NCBI RefSeq assembly: GCF_029893085.1
Contig: NZ_JARXWI010000011.1
Span: 1-64,000, forward strand
Direction of reading: 5' to 3'
DNA from: Parabacteroides sp. PFB2-10
GTDB taxonomy: Bacteria > Bacteroidota > Bacteroidia > Bacteroidales > Tannerellaceae
DNA length: 64,000 nt
Made by a program: the position numbers and the translations under genes. Below the pieces are notes generated by a model that saw only the letters and a program-made list of their open reading frames with translations, did not search any database and had not been told where the DNA came from. Positions 42,071 through 51,406 of this stretch are shown here, one piece after another. Positions within the stretch are counted from its first letter, which is position 1. Each line of letters starts with the position of its first letter.

Positions 42071-43261
42071 ATGAAATTGTTTTTGTTTTCCATCATTTTG
42101 TCCGTGTTGTCTTTCCCTTTACAGGCACAAGATCTGATTCACATAAGCTTGGCGAAGGCAAAGTTTGGACAGGTAAAGGCAGAAAATATCTTCGAAGAGA
42201 TTGAAATTATTCCCTTGGAAACACATAAAGATGCCCTTTTAAACACACAGAAAACAGCCTATTATGTGACTGATAAATATATCATTGCCACAGCTTTCCT
42301 GCAGAAGACCTATCTGTTTGACAGAAAGACAGGTGCTTTTATCCGTGAAGTGAGTGGATTGGGACAGGGACCTGATGAATATGCCGGCTGGATATATCAC
42401 AGTTACGGCCTTGACGAGGAACATAATATATTATTTGCAACCGATAGCCCCCAGGCAGAAGTATGGAAATGTATCGATATAGAAACAAATAAGGTGGCAT
42501 CAACCATCAGGAGACCCTTGCCGGGGAATAATGAAGAAAGTTTCGTAGCCTATGCTCCTTGGCTTTTACAGGAAGGGATGTATATGAGTTACTGCAACAA
42601 CCGAAGCGGGAAGGATAAAACCCGGCTCGTTCTCTACGACAAGGAAGGGAATGTCCTTAAAAAATATCCTAACTACATGGAGTATAAGAGAGAAGGCTCT
42701 ACTTCATATCCCTATAATAACGGGCTGTTTTATTCTTTCAACGGACAGAACTTTTTTAAAGAATACAATTACAACGATACCGTTTTTTGCGTCACTGAAG
42801 AAAATATGTCGCCTCATATTGTTTTTGACTTAGGCAACAAACAACCCTCTTATTATCATCAGAATGATGCTGATTACAACAAAGAGAAGTACCTTATAAA
42901 TTTTGTGAATGAATCTGATTCGTTTGTGTTCTTTTGCTTTTCCTATTTCACGGAAACAACCGGGTTGTCGGGATTTGTGACTGGGAAAAACGTATCTGTT
43001 CATACCGGCTATTATGATAAAAAGAGCAAGCAGGCGTATATCTCATCAACTTCCGACTTTAAGAAGCCCAGATATCTGATCGATGGCATTCCTGTAGGTT
43101 TTTACCCCAAATACATAAACAAGAATAAAGAGGTTATCGCTCAGATTGACCCGGAAGAATTAGTCGAATATCGTGACAAGATTGCGCCCAAATACAAAGG
43201 TCGATTGCAAGATATCCAGGAAGATGATAACCCTATCATCATTATTGCCCAAATAAAGTAG
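42071..43261 (+). CDS. 6-bladed beta-propeller secreted protein (array member 4)
   Basis: A 396-residue protein with a cleavable signal (MKLFLFSIILSVLSFPLQAQ) instead of a lipobox, so probably periplasmic. Hallmark EVSGLGQGPDEYAGWIYHSY. The ending is QEDDNPIIIIAQIK, the same terminal pattern as members 1 and 3. It starts 24 bp after member 3 and is likely co-transcribed with it. Followed by a 774-bp gap holding repeat copy B. Confidence 0.8.
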   Translation: MKLFLFSIILSVLSFPLQAQDLIHISLAKAKFGQVKAENIFEEIEIIPLETHKDALLNTQKTAYYVTDKYIIATAFLQKTYLFDRKTGAFIREVSGLGQGPDEYAGWIYHSYGLDEEHNILFATDSPQAEVWKCIDIETNKVASTIRRPLPGNNEESFVAYAPWLLQEGMYMSYCNNRSGKDKTRLVLYDKEGNVLKKYPNYMEYKREGSTSYPYNNGLFYSFNGQNFFKEYNYNDTVFCVTEENMSPHIVFDLGNKQPSYYHQNDADYNKEKYLINFVNESDSFVFFCFSYFTETTGLSGFVTGKNVSVHTGYYDKKSKQAYISSTSDFKKPRYLIDGIPVGFYPKYINKNKEVIAQIDPEELVEYRDKIAPKYKGRLQDIQEDDNPIIIIAQIK

Positions 43262-44035
43262 AGCAATATAAAACAAAGTGGTTCATATAACTACTATCTC
43301 CTAAAATAATGAATTTCTAAGTGTTTGCGAAGATCTGCGAATAATGTAATAATTGAAGGTCTGTAGAGATAAATGGCCGAAGGCCACCCTGGGCTAAGTC
43401 TTCGTTCCTCCGGAACTCGGCCTTGCAGGCCTACGGTAGCCTTCAGCCACATAAATGAAAATCTTCAATTTCTTTCCTCTTTGAAGAAATCACTAACTAT
43501 TCCCCTCTTTTGTGGAGAGGGGGCAGGGGGAGAGGTGCTCTTCCTCCCGAATTGTTAAAAACTCGATTGTAAGCAAACACCCCCTTTTGCTTACAAATCC
43601 ATACGTTAAAAAGTGTTTCTCCCGGGAGTTTCTCTCCAAAGTCCCGCTTTTTTGCGCGCAAAGTCCTGTCGAAATTACAAATCGTAAATTGAGGGTTTCA
43701 TCGAAAACGAGCAGTTTAACATTCGTTCACGCACTCTGCTTTACAAAAACGGCTCAAGGGATTGACTCAAATTAAACTCCTCCTGGACTTTGGATAAACC
43801 GAAGGTCGCCGTTCACGGCAATAGCCACGAAAGAGACATGCAAAAAAGGGGAAACATCCCCACGACTTCGTCATTTCGTCACTCTAATTACCTGATTTTC
43901 TTGTTTTATTTCTATAATTATATAATATGTAGATACAAAATTGCTATATTCGCCATAGGAGAGTATACGAGTTGCTAAGAGCAACAAAGAGTAGTATTGA
44001 AAAATGTTTAATATTTTAAACGATAAAAAATAAAA
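43262..44035. other. Intergenic region holding repeat copy B
   Basis: No gene is supported. 43342-43737 is the modular repeat (separate entry). The rest, up to the ATG at 44036, is AT-rich sequence without a recognisable feature. Confidence 0.6.
43342..43737 (+). repeat. Dispersed modular repeat, copy B
   Basis: The left end TAATGTAATAATTGAAGG matches copy C. A middle cassette (43366-43457) contains GGCCGAAGGCC, CGGCCTTGCAGGCC and GCCTTCAGCCAC and can fold back on itself. A second conserved block CTTCAATTTCTTTCCTCTTT (43464-43483) corresponds to CTTCAATTCCTTCCCGATTT in copy C. The right core (43557-43703) matches copies A and C and holds the hairpin TTGTAAGCAAA/TTTGCTTACAA and the palindrome CTCCCGGGAG. 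Confidence 0.8.
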
Positions 44036-45229
44036 ATGGTTTCAACTACAATAAAACGAGTATTTTTCTTCATTTTTTGTACACTTTTAATCGGCTGTGT
44101 AATAGAAAAGGGAGAAAAAAATGTGATATCGATCGACATTAGCAAAGATTATTCAGCAAAAGAGATCGATTTGCGTGAGATAGCCGATGTTTCGTATGTG
44201 CGGTTTGAACGGAGTAATGAGAGTTTGTTTGGCGGTTTTGTTGCCTGTATAACAGATCAGACAATTGTTATTTATAGTCATCGAACATACGACTATTTAT
44301 TTTTTACATATGATGGGAAACTAAAATCTAAATTTAACCGTCGTGGGAATGGACCGGAGGAATATATAGCTGCCACATCTGCTGTCTATGATGAGGCAAA
44401 AAATGAACTTTTCGTATTGGACGCATCAAAGAAGAAACTTTTTGTCTATTCGTCTGTGGGTGAATGTAAACGGGTTTTCTCTTTGCCTTCGGATGCCTCG
44501 TTGGGTGTTTTGTTCGATTGTGATGAAAATTCACTTTTGTTATATGATGGTGCAAAAAATAATTATAGAATCCGGAACATTCAAGCTGAAGCAAAAGGGA
44601 GTGAGAAAGTGGAATCTATTGGAAATTCATTTGAACACCCGTTTTGTCGTATATCTAAGCAGAATGGTCTTGTTATGGAATATATCTTGGTTCCAGAGAA
44701 TTTTGATATAGCCCTTGGTGTAATAGAATCATCTATCGGAATAGTGCCGGCAAGAAAAAATAATATTATCAATTATCGAGATGGTTTTTTACTATATCAC
44801 CAAGAGACCGACACGATGTTTTATTATCGAAAAGACCAACCCCTGGAACCTGTTTTCGCACGATCGCCTTCTATGAACGATCAGCAAAAGACCTATCTAA
44901 ACACCTTGTTTGAAGGTGGATGTTATGAGTTCATCCAAACCATAACATTGCAGCTCCCTTTCAAATACAATCAATTAGTAAGAGACAAACGAGATGGTAG
45001 TATATACCAACAAAAGATTGTATTTGATGAGTTTCAAGATGAAATTGCATTCACTCCAAGCGTTATAACCACCACAAGAAATGCACAGGTAGGCGTTTTA
45101 CAATATGATGTGGTTACCTTAAAGGACGCTTTAGATGAAGGAAAGCTTAACGGACGATTGAAAGAAATCGTTCAGGATATGGACGAAGAGGAAAACGATT
45201 TATTATTTTTATTACGATTTAAAGATTAA
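44036..45229 (+). CDS. 6-bladed beta-propeller lipoprotein (array member 5)
   Basis: A 397-residue lipoprotein (FFIFCTLLIGC). Blade motifs DVSYVRFERSNESLFGGFVA, IVIYSHRTYDYLFFTYDGKL and the hallmark FNRRGNGPEEYIAATSAVYD. The ending DMDEEENDLLFLLRFKD is a variant of the family terminus. Separated from member 4 by repeat copy B; a remnant member follows 18 bp downstream. Confidence 0.8.
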   Translation: MVSTTIKRVFFFIFCTLLIGCVIEKGEKNVISIDISKDYSAKEIDLREIADVSYVRFERSNESLFGGFVACITDQTIVIYSHRTYDYLFFTYDGKLKSKFNRRGNGPEEYIAATSAVYDEAKNELFVLDASKKKLFVYSSVGECKRVFSLPSDASLGVLFDCDENSLLLYDGAKNNYRIRNIQAEAKGSEKVESIGNSFEHPFCRISKQNGLVMEYILVPENFDIALGVIESSIGIVPARKNNIINYRDGFLLYHQETDTMFYYRKDQPLEPVFARSPSMNDQQKTYLNTLFEGGCYEFIQTITLQLPFKYNQLVRDKRDGSIYQQKIVFDEFQDEIAFTPSVITTTRNAQVGVLQYDVVTLKDALDEGKLNGRLKEIVQDMDEEENDLLFLLRFKD

Positions 45230-45247
45230 AAATCACTACTGTCCGAC

Positions 45248-45373
45248 ATGCCTTATATGACCATGAAACAATTCGTTCTAATTATTTCTCTTTTGTGTGT
45301 TTTCTATGCAAAAGGACAGGAGTTTACGATTAAAGTACCGGACGATAATCCTATTCTTGTGTTTCTTGAGTAA
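45248..45373 (+). pseudogene. Remnant of a beta-propeller gene (array member 6)
   Basis: A 41-codon frame: a signal peptide (MKQFVLIISLLCVFYAKGQ from the third ATG at 45263) joined directly to EFTIKVPDDNPILVFLE and a stop. The last residues copy the C-terminal pattern (P/E)DDNP(I/V)(I/V) of array members 1 and 4. The simplest reading is an internal deletion that removed the whole propeller. It could still be expressed as a tiny secreted peptide. Confidence 0.55.
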
Positions 45374-45552
45374 CAAAGTCCCAAGCAAAACCAATATATA
45401 ACCCTCTTTTAAACGAATACAGGCCTGCCAATCACCTTGTATATGGGAATTATAATATAGACAAAAGACGAATACTAATCGCCTGAGCCGACGCTATATT
45501 CCATAATTATTTTGTTACTTTGCATCGGTTAAACATTCAATACAAAAGGAAT

Positions 45553-47742
45553 ATGTCAACTTCCCGTTTTTTAGCTGTCGAAAAGGCGTCCAACCGCAAG
45601 CCTGTTCCAGCGGTCACTCCCGACCAAAAAGTGTCTGAATACTACGGATGTAAAGTTTTCAACCGCAAAGCGCAAAAGAAATATCTTTCGAAAGAGACCT
45701 ACGGCGCCTTGACACGATCCATCGACCAGGGTACACCAATCGACCGGGAAATTGCCAACCACGTAGCGGCCGGTATGCGCATGTGGGCGTTGGAGCGGGG
45801 AGTTACACATTATACCCACTGGTTCCAGCCATTGACCGACGGAACGGCTGAAAAGCACGACGCCTTTGTGGAACTTGATGGCAACGGAGGCATGATCGAA
45901 GAGTTCAGCGGCAAACTATTAGTGCAGCAGGAACCCGATGCTTCGAGCTTCCCCAGCGGCGGATTGCGCAACACCTTCGAAGCGCGGGGTTATTCCGCCT
46001 GGGATCCTTCCTCGCCTGCTTTTATCGTAGACGACACTCTTTGTATTCCAACCGTATTTATAGCCTATACCGGAGAAGCGCTCGACTATAAGACGCCATT
46101 GATCCGTTCGGTGGAGGCACTCAATAAGGCCGCCATCCAGGTGTGCCATTATTTCAACGAAGATGTCCGGAAGGTAACCACCTTCCTTGGCTGGGAACAG
46201 GAATACTTCTTAGTCGACGAAGACCTCTATTCGGCACGCCCCGACCTATCGCTGACCGAGCGTACGCTGCTGGGACACGAAAGTGCGAAAAACCAACAGC
46301 TCGACGATCACTATTTCGGTTCTATCCCGACACGTGTACAGGAGTTTATGAAAGACCTGGAGGTGGAATGTTACAAGCTGGGTATTCCGGTGAAGACACG
46401 CCATAACGAAGTGGCACCCAATCAGTTTGAGTTGGCGCCTATATATGAAGAATGTAATCTGGCAAACGACCATAACCAATTGTTGATGTCGGTGATGAAA
46501 CGTATTGCCCGCCATCATAATTTCCGGGTACTGCTTCATGAGAAACCTTTCATGGGCGTAAACGGATCGGGCAAGCATTGCAACTGGTCGATGGCAACCG
46601 ATACAGGCATCAACCTGCTGTCGCCGGGTAAAGACCGGGAAGACAACCTGCAGTTTATCACCTTTGTGGTGAATACGCTGATGGCGGTCTACAAATACAA
46701 CGGACTGTTGAAGGCCAGTATCGCTTCGGCCTCCAACGCCTATCGCCTGGGAGCCAACGAGGCGCCTCCGGCTATTATCTCGTCGTTCTTAGGCAAACAG
46801 ATCAGTGAAATCCTTGATAAATTCGAAAATAGTTCGATTGAAGACGCCATTGTGGTCGACAAGAAGAAACGCCTCTCGCTGGGATTCGGGCAGATACCCG
46901 AACTATTGCTCGACAATACCGACCGCAACCGTACCTCGCCGTTTGCCTTCACCGGTAACCGGTTTGAATTCCGCGCGCCGGGTTCGTCGGCCAACTGCGG
47001 CAGCCCGATGCTGGCGCTCAACTCGGCCGTTGCCTGGCAGCTCAATCAGTTTGTAAAAGATGTGGAGGCGCGTCGTAAAAAAGGCGAGAGCAAAGAGGTG
47101 GCCATTTTCGAAGTATTGAAAGGATACCTGAAAGAATCGAAACCGATCCGCTTCGACGGCAACGGATACAGCGACGAATGGGTGGAAGAGGCTGGCAAAC
47201 GCGGACTGGACTGCGAAAGCAGCGTGCCCAAGCAATATGACGCCTACCTCCGCCCCGAAACTGTGCGTATGTTCGAAGAGACGGGCGTGATGATGCAAAA
47301 AGAACTGGAAGCCCGCAACGAGGTGAAATGGGAAATGTATATTAAAAAGGTACAGATCGAAGCCCGCGTATTGGGCGACCTATCGCTCAACCATATCATT
47401 CCGGTGGTGATACGCTACCAAACAGTCTTATTAGAAAATCTTACCCGCCTGAAAGAGACATTCGATGAAGCGGAATACAAAGAATTGTCTGCCGAACCGC
47501 AACGACTGACTCGCAAGATTGCCCAGCATATATGCGCGGTGACCAAACTGGTTGATGAGATGGTAGAGGCGCGTAAGTGTGCTAACCGGATCACCGATCA
47601 TCGCGAGAAGGCGATTGCCTACCATGACACGGTAGCCCCTTACCTGGATGAAATACGCGACCATATCGACCACCTGGAACTGATGGTCGACAACCAGATG
47701 TGGCCGTTGCCGAAATATAGGGAGTTGTTATTTATGAGGTAG
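45553..47742 (+). CDS. glnN: Glutamine synthetase type III
   Basis: ATP-dependent ammonia assimilation enzyme of the long GSIII class, 729 residues. Seen: WFQPLTDGTAEKHDAFVELD, FLGWEQEYFLVDEDLY, PVKTRHNEVAPNQFELAPIY with NDHNQLLM, HEKPFMGVNGSGKHCNWSM, RTSPFAFTGNRFEFRAPGSS. Type III has an extra C-terminal region typical of Bacteroides. The start is ATG 45553 (MSTSRFLAVEKA). TTACTTTG at 45515-45522 is one base off the promoter consensus. Confidence 0.97.
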   Translation: MSTSRFLAVEKASNRKPVPAVTPDQKVSEYYGCKVFNRKAQKKYLSKETYGALTRSIDQGTPIDREIANHVAAGMRMWALERGVTHYTHWFQPLTDGTAEKHDAFVELDGNGGMIEEFSGKLLVQQEPDASSFPSGGLRNTFEARGYSAWDPSSPAFIVDDTLCIPTVFIAYTGEALDYKTPLIRSVEALNKAAIQVCHYFNEDVRKVTTFLGWEQEYFLVDEDLYSARPDLSLTERTLLGHESAKNQQLDDHYFGSIPTRVQEFMKDLEVECYKLGIPVKTRHNEVAPNQFELAPIYEECNLANDHNQLLMSVMKRIARHHNFRVLLHEKPFMGVNGSGKHCNWSMATDTGINLLSPGKDREDNLQFITFVVNTLMAVYKYNGLLKASIASASNAYRLGANEAPPAIISSFLGKQISEILDKFENSSIEDAIVVDKKKRLSLGFGQIPELLLDNTDRNRTSPFAFTGNRFEFRAPGSSANCGSPMLALNSAVAWQLNQFVKDVEARRKKGESKEVAIFEVLKGYLKESKPIRFDGNGYSDEWVEEAGKRGLDCESSVPKQYDAYLRPETVRMFEETGVMMQKELEARNEVKWEMYIKKVQIEARVLGDLSLNHIIPVVIRYQTVLLENLTRLKETFDEAEYKELSAEPQRLTRKIAQHICAVTKLVDEMVEARKCANRITDHREKAIAYHDTVAPYLDEIRDHIDHLELMVDNQMWPLPKYRELLFMR

Positions 47743-47743
47743 G

Positions 47744-48691
47744 CTAAAACCTACTGATTGATCCGCCACCACCAGAGCGTCCGCCGCCCCAGGAGCCACC
47801 ACCACCGCCAAAACCGCCCCCACGGCTGCCGCCGAAGCCGCCGCTTCCTCCACCCACGATGATGGGTCCGGAGCTGCGATGCAACCGGCTGATCGTATGG
47901 TTCTCGTTTTCGGAATGCCCGCAATTGGAACAACGGTAGACATCGACTGCTAATCCTGCCGCCTGATAGGTAGCCGCTCGCAGGGTTTCCCGCTTCACAT
48001 ACCGGAGTGTTTTCTTTCCACAACGCGGACAGGTACGTCTGCGCCGCTTCCACGCATAGGCAAACACAGCAAAGACAAGGATCAACAGCGGAAATACAAA
48101 AATGAGAAAGATAACGAGAAACATCTCGCCCAAATCCTCCTCATCGCCACCTACCATCTCGCTACGCTCCAGATCGCTGGCCAACAGATAGTCGCGCACA
48201 GCCATCACACCGTTCAATAGGCCGGCACTATACTCACCCGCACGCAGATCGTCCATCATATATTGCTGCTGGATGCGCTTGCATATCGCATCGGGCAATA
48301 CGCCCTCCAGCCCGTAGCCCGTTTCAAAAACAACGGATCGTTGCGCCGGTTCGGTGATTAGTTGTATCAACAACCCGTTGTCCTCTCCCTTCTTCCCTAT
48401 CCCCCATTCCTTGAACAGGTCGGTAGCAAACTGGCGGGCATCGTTCCCGCCGATGCTTTCCAACGCAACAACAGCCACCTCTACCCCCAGGCTGTCTTCC
48501 AATTGTCGCAAGGTGCGATTGATAGCCTGCACATCCGTCGCGGAAAGGATCTCGTCCGGATTGCTCACATAGCTATTACGATCGGTCAATTTGGTGTTGG
48601 GAACCGTTTTTACCGTATAGTCGGTTGCCATAGCAACAGGCAACGACAATACCAATAACAGGATAAAGGATATGAGCCTTGTCTTATTCAT
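47744..48691 (-). CDS. TPM domain membrane protein (YgcG-like)
   Basis: A 315-residue protein. Signal segment (FILLLVLSLPVAMA), a TPM domain at about 40-165 (NRTLRQLEDSLGVEVAVVAL, LFKEWGIGKKGEDNGLLIQL, GYGLEGVLPDAICKRI), one transmembrane segment (MFLVIFLIFVFPLLILVFAV). Then a cytoplasmic-side zinc ribbon (CPRCGKK...CSNCGHSENEN) and a Gly-rich tail ending SISRF. Partner of LemA, whose gene ends 8 bp upstream; the pair is widely conserved but its role is unclear. Confidence 0.88.
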   Translation of the reverse strand: MNKTRLISFILLLVLSLPVAMATDYTVKTVPNTKLTDRNSYVSNPDEILSATDVQAINRTLRQLEDSLGVEVAVVALESIGGNDARQFATDLFKEWGIGKKGEDNGLLIQLITEPAQRSVVFETGYGLEGVLPDAICKRIQQQYMMDDLRAGEYSAGLLNGVMAVRDYLLASDLERSEMVGGDEEDLGEMFLVIFLIFVFPLLILVFAVFAYAWKRRRRTCPRCGKKTLRYVKRETLRAATYQAAGLAVDVYRCSNCGHSENENHTISRLHRSSGPIIVGGGSGGFGGSRGGGFGGGGGSWGGGRSGGGGSISRF

Positions 48692-48699
48692 CGGTCGTT

Positions 48700-49290
48700 T
48701 TAGAATTGTACCACAGGGGCTTTTTCGGCACCCGTCTCAGCCGAGAAATAGGCTTTGGGGAAGAAGCCAAACATGCCGGCAAATATATTATTCGGGAAAC
48801 GACGGATATTCGTGTTATAACCCTGCGCCGTTTCGTTGAAACGTTGGCGTTCTACGGCAATACGGTTTTCTGTTCCTTCCAGTTGAGCCTGTAGTTCCAG
48901 GAAGTTCTGGTTGGCTTTCAATTCGGGATAGCGTTCGACTACCACCATCAAACGCGACAGAGCACTGCTTAATTCGCTTTGAGTCGATTGGAATTTTTCT
49001 AAAGTCTCTGGGGTCAGGTTGTTCGGATCGATCTTGGTCTGTGTAGCTGCTGCACGCGCATTCACCACGCCTTCGAGCGTTTCCTGTTCGTGGCTGGCAT
49101 AGCCTTTGACGGTATTCACCAGATTGGGGATCAGATCCAGGCGACGCTGGTATTGGTTTTCCACCTGGCTCCAGGCGGTTTTCACCTGTTCTTCTTGCGT
49201 AACCATATTGTTATACACCCCTTTTCCCCACATAAACACTACGATTACCAGTATGACCGGAATCGCAATCCATAAAATCTTCTTTGACAT
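48700..49290 (-). CDS. lemA: LemA family protein
   Basis: A 196-residue protein with an N-terminal membrane anchor (ILWIAIPVILVIVVFMWGKGVYN) and the LemA helical domain (VKTAWSQVENQYQRRLDLIP, NLVNTVKGYASHEQETLEGV, FLELQAQLEGTENRIAVERQ, YNTNIRRFPNNIFAGMFGF). Operon with the TPM gene. TAGCTTTG at 49337-49330 (minus strand) is a likely promoter. Confidence 0.94.
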   Translation of the reverse strand: MSKKILWIAIPVILVIVVFMWGKGVYNNMVTQEEQVKTAWSQVENQYQRRLDLIPNLVNTVKGYASHEQETLEGVVNARAAATQTKIDPNNLTPETLEKFQSTQSELSSALSRLMVVVERYPELKANQNFLELQAQLEGTENRIAVERQRFNETAQGYNTNIRRFPNNIFAGMFGFFPKAYFSAETGAEKAPVVQF

Positions 49291-49329
49291 ATTCTTAGTA
49301 TTTTAGTTAATAATGCACACTTTCAAATA

Positions 49330-49337
49330 CAAAGCTA
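49330..49337 (-). promoter_or_regulatory. Promoter -7 box of lemA-TPM
   Basis: The minus strand reads TAGCTTTG, matching TAnnTTTG, about 40 nt before the lemA ATG. Confidence 0.5.
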
Positions 49338-49397
49338 CAAAAAAAACAGTTACGCAATGGATTATGTTGCGAGCTTGGCTCTTGATTCGACTTTCAC

Positions 49398-49405
49398 TAT
49401 CTTTG
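49398..49405 (+). promoter_or_regulatory. Promoter -7 box of trmB, 4 bp before the ATG
   Basis: TATCTTTG is followed by CACC and then ATG 49410. If the transcript begins at the usual distance, the mRNA would be leaderless or nearly so. Confidence 0.5.
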
Positions 49406-49409
49406 CACC

Positions 49410-50171
49410 ATGGGAAAAAATAAATTGGCAAAATTTGACGACATGGCGGGTTATCCGCATGTATTTGAATATCCTTTCGGCCGGTTGCAGGAGGAAGGCT
49501 TTGAGATGAAAGGGCGCTGGAACGAGTTGTTTTTCAAGAACGACAAGCCTATTGTCCTGGAACTGGGATGCGGCAAAGGCGAATATACGGTCGGCCTGGG
49601 ACGCCTCTTTCCGGATAAGAATTTCATTGGAATCGATATCAAAGGCGCCCGTATGTGGAGCGGTGCCAAGGAATCGTTGGAAGCCGGCATGACAAATGTG
49701 GCTTTTCTGCGTACCCATATCGAACTGCTTACCCATTTCTTCGCACCGGGCGAAGTGGCCGAGATATGGCTTACCTTCCCTGATCCGCAGATGAAGAAGG
49801 TAAACAAGCGGTTGACTTCCACCCGTTTTATGAAACTCTACCGCGAGGTATTGGCTGAAAAAGGGATTATTCACCTGAAAACCGACAGCCAATTCATGTA
49901 CACTTATACGCAAGAGATGGTCAAGGCAAACAACTATCCCCTGCTTTTCGCAACAGACGACCTCTATCATTCCGACTTCGCTGACGATGCCATCCTGTCT
50001 ATCCAGACCTATTACGAGCAACAATGGCTCGACCGTGGGCTTAACATCACCTATACCCAGTTTGTTTGTGAAGAAAGGGCGACACTCATCGAGCCGGATG
50101 TTGAAATAGAATATGACAGTTACCGGAGCTTCAACCGCAGTAAACGGAGCGCGTTGGCTTCGGGCAAGTAA
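49410..50171 (+). CDS. trmB: tRNA (guanine-N7-)-methyltransferase
   Basis: SAM-dependent enzyme making m7G46 in tRNA, 253 residues. SAM-binding [40 protein letters not shown], the [13 protein letters not shown] motif, and [14 protein letters not shown]. The N-terminus [12 protein letters not shown] fits the Bacteroidales form, supporting ATG 49410 despite the very short leader; ATG 49443 is the alternative. Confidence 0.96.
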   Translation: MGKNKLAKFDDMAGYPHVFEYPFGRLQEEGFEMKGRWNELFFKNDKPIVLELGCGKGEYTVGLGRLFPDKNFIGIDIKGARMWSGAKESLEAGMTNVAFLRTHIELLTHFFAPGEVAEIWLTFPDPQMKKVNKRLTSTRFMKLYREVLAEKGIIHLKTDSQFMYTYTQEMVKANNYPLLFATDDLYHSDFADDAILSIQTYYEQQWLDRGLNITYTQFVCEERATLIEPDVEIEYDSYRSFNRSKRSALASGK

Positions 50172-50201
50172 AACAATAGGAATAAAAAACACAGTAATAA
50201 T

Positions 50202-51308
50202 ATGACTCTCTATCCGCAATTAATACTGGATACGCTCAGCAAAGTGCGCTATCCGGGTACAGGCAAAGACCTGGTTTCCGCCGGCATGGTGGAAGATGAT
50301 ATCCGCATCGATGGTAATAAAGTAAGCTTCTCGCTCCTGTTCGACAGACCGAACGACCCGTTTATCAAATCGGTAGTAAAGGCTGCCGAATCGGCTATCC
50401 TGGCATACGTGGGCGAGGAGGTTGATATCAAAGGAAACATCAGCGTGGTCAGCCGTCAACTGCAACGTCCGGAGCCGGACAAACTGCTTCCGCAGGTGAA
50501 ACATATCATTGCCGTTTCTTCCGGAAAGGGAGGGGTAGGCAAAAGCACGGTGGCAGCCAATTTAGCCGTTGCCCTGGCTGGCTTGGGTTATAAAGTAGGA
50601 CTGCTTGATGCCGATATCTTCGGTCCTTCACAGCCTAAAATGTTTCAGGTCGAGGAGGCACGCCCCTATATGGTTGAAGTCGGCGGGCGCGAACTGATCG
50701 AACCGGCCGAAAACTATGGCGTCAAATTGCTTTCCATCGGTTTCTTTGTCAATAAAGAAGACGCTGTACTCTGGCGTGGAGCGATGGCAAGCAACGCGTT
50801 GAAGCAGCTTATCGGCGATGCCAACTGGGGAGAACTGGACTACTTCCTGATCGACCTACCCCCGGGCACCAGCGATATTCACCTAACAATGGTACAAACC
50901 CTGGCGATTACCGGCGCAGTGGTGGTTACGACTCCGCAGGAGGTGGCTCTGGCCGATGCCCGCAAAGGAATCAGTATGTTCCAGGGCGAGAAGGTGGGTG
51001 TGCCCGTGTTGGGATTGATCGAAAATATGGCGTGGTTCACACCGGCGGAGTTGCCGGAGAATAAGTATTATCTCTTTGGCAAAGAGGGCGGCAAACGCCT
51101 GGCGGAAGAGCTGCAGGTTCCTCTGCTGGGACAAATACCTATTGTGCAGAGTATATGCGAAGGCGGCGATCAGGGTGAGCCCGTGGCGCTCAATCCCGAC
51201 AGCATGACGGGCAATGCCTTCCGACAATTGGCCGAACAGGTGGTCGAACAGGTTGAACGCCGGGAAAGCGAATTGCCGCCGACACAGCGCGTGCATGTTT
51301 CAAAGTAA
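50202..51308 (+). CDS. mrp: Mrp/NBP35-family P-loop ATPase
   Basis: Putative iron-sulfur cluster carrier of 368 residues. N-terminal DUF59/MIP18-like domain (1-95), then the deviant Walker A AVSSGKGGVGKSTVAANLAV, DADIFGPSQPKMF, and LIDLPPGTSDIHLTMVQ. The CxxC pair that bridges a cluster in many Mrp proteins is not present; the place reads ENMAWFTPAELPENKYYLFG. Close relatives in Bacteroidetes seem to share this, so the carrier role is uncertain. 30 bp after trmB. Confidence 0.92.
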   Translation: MTLYPQLILDTLSKVRYPGTGKDLVSAGMVEDDIRIDGNKVSFSLLFDRPNDPFIKSVVKAAESAILAYVGEEVDIKGNISVVSRQLQRPEPDKLLPQVKHIIAVSSGKGGVGKSTVAANLAVALAGLGYKVGLLDADIFGPSQPKMFQVEEARPYMVEVGGRELIEPAENYGVKLLSIGFFVNKEDAVLWRGAMASNALKQLIGDANWGELDYFLIDLPPGTSDIHLTMVQTLAITGAVVVTTPQEVALADARKGISMFQGEKVGVPVLGLIENMAWFTPAELPENKYYLFGKEGGKRLAEELQVPLLGQIPIVQSICEGGDQGEPVALNPDSMTGNAFRQLAEQVVEQVERRESELPPTQRVHVSK

Positions 51309-51369
51309 ATGAAGAATTGGAGCGAAGCGGAAATCGCTTAGCCGAAGGTGTAGAGCAATAAAGAATAAA

Positions 51370-51406
51370 GAGGGCATTAAGGAATGGAAAAACCTTAATG
51401 CCTTTT
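51370..51406 (+). terminator. mrp terminator
   Basis: GGGCATTAAGG (51372-51382) pairs with CCTTAATGCCT (51393-51403), followed by TTTTTA. The stop codon of the convergent MATE gene (51395-51397) lies in the right arm. Confidence 0.78.

Noticed and set aside
43373-43775. Small open frames in the 43262-44035 gap
   Set aside because: They overlap each other and repeat copy B, and have no signal peptide, domain or conserved counterpart in copy C.
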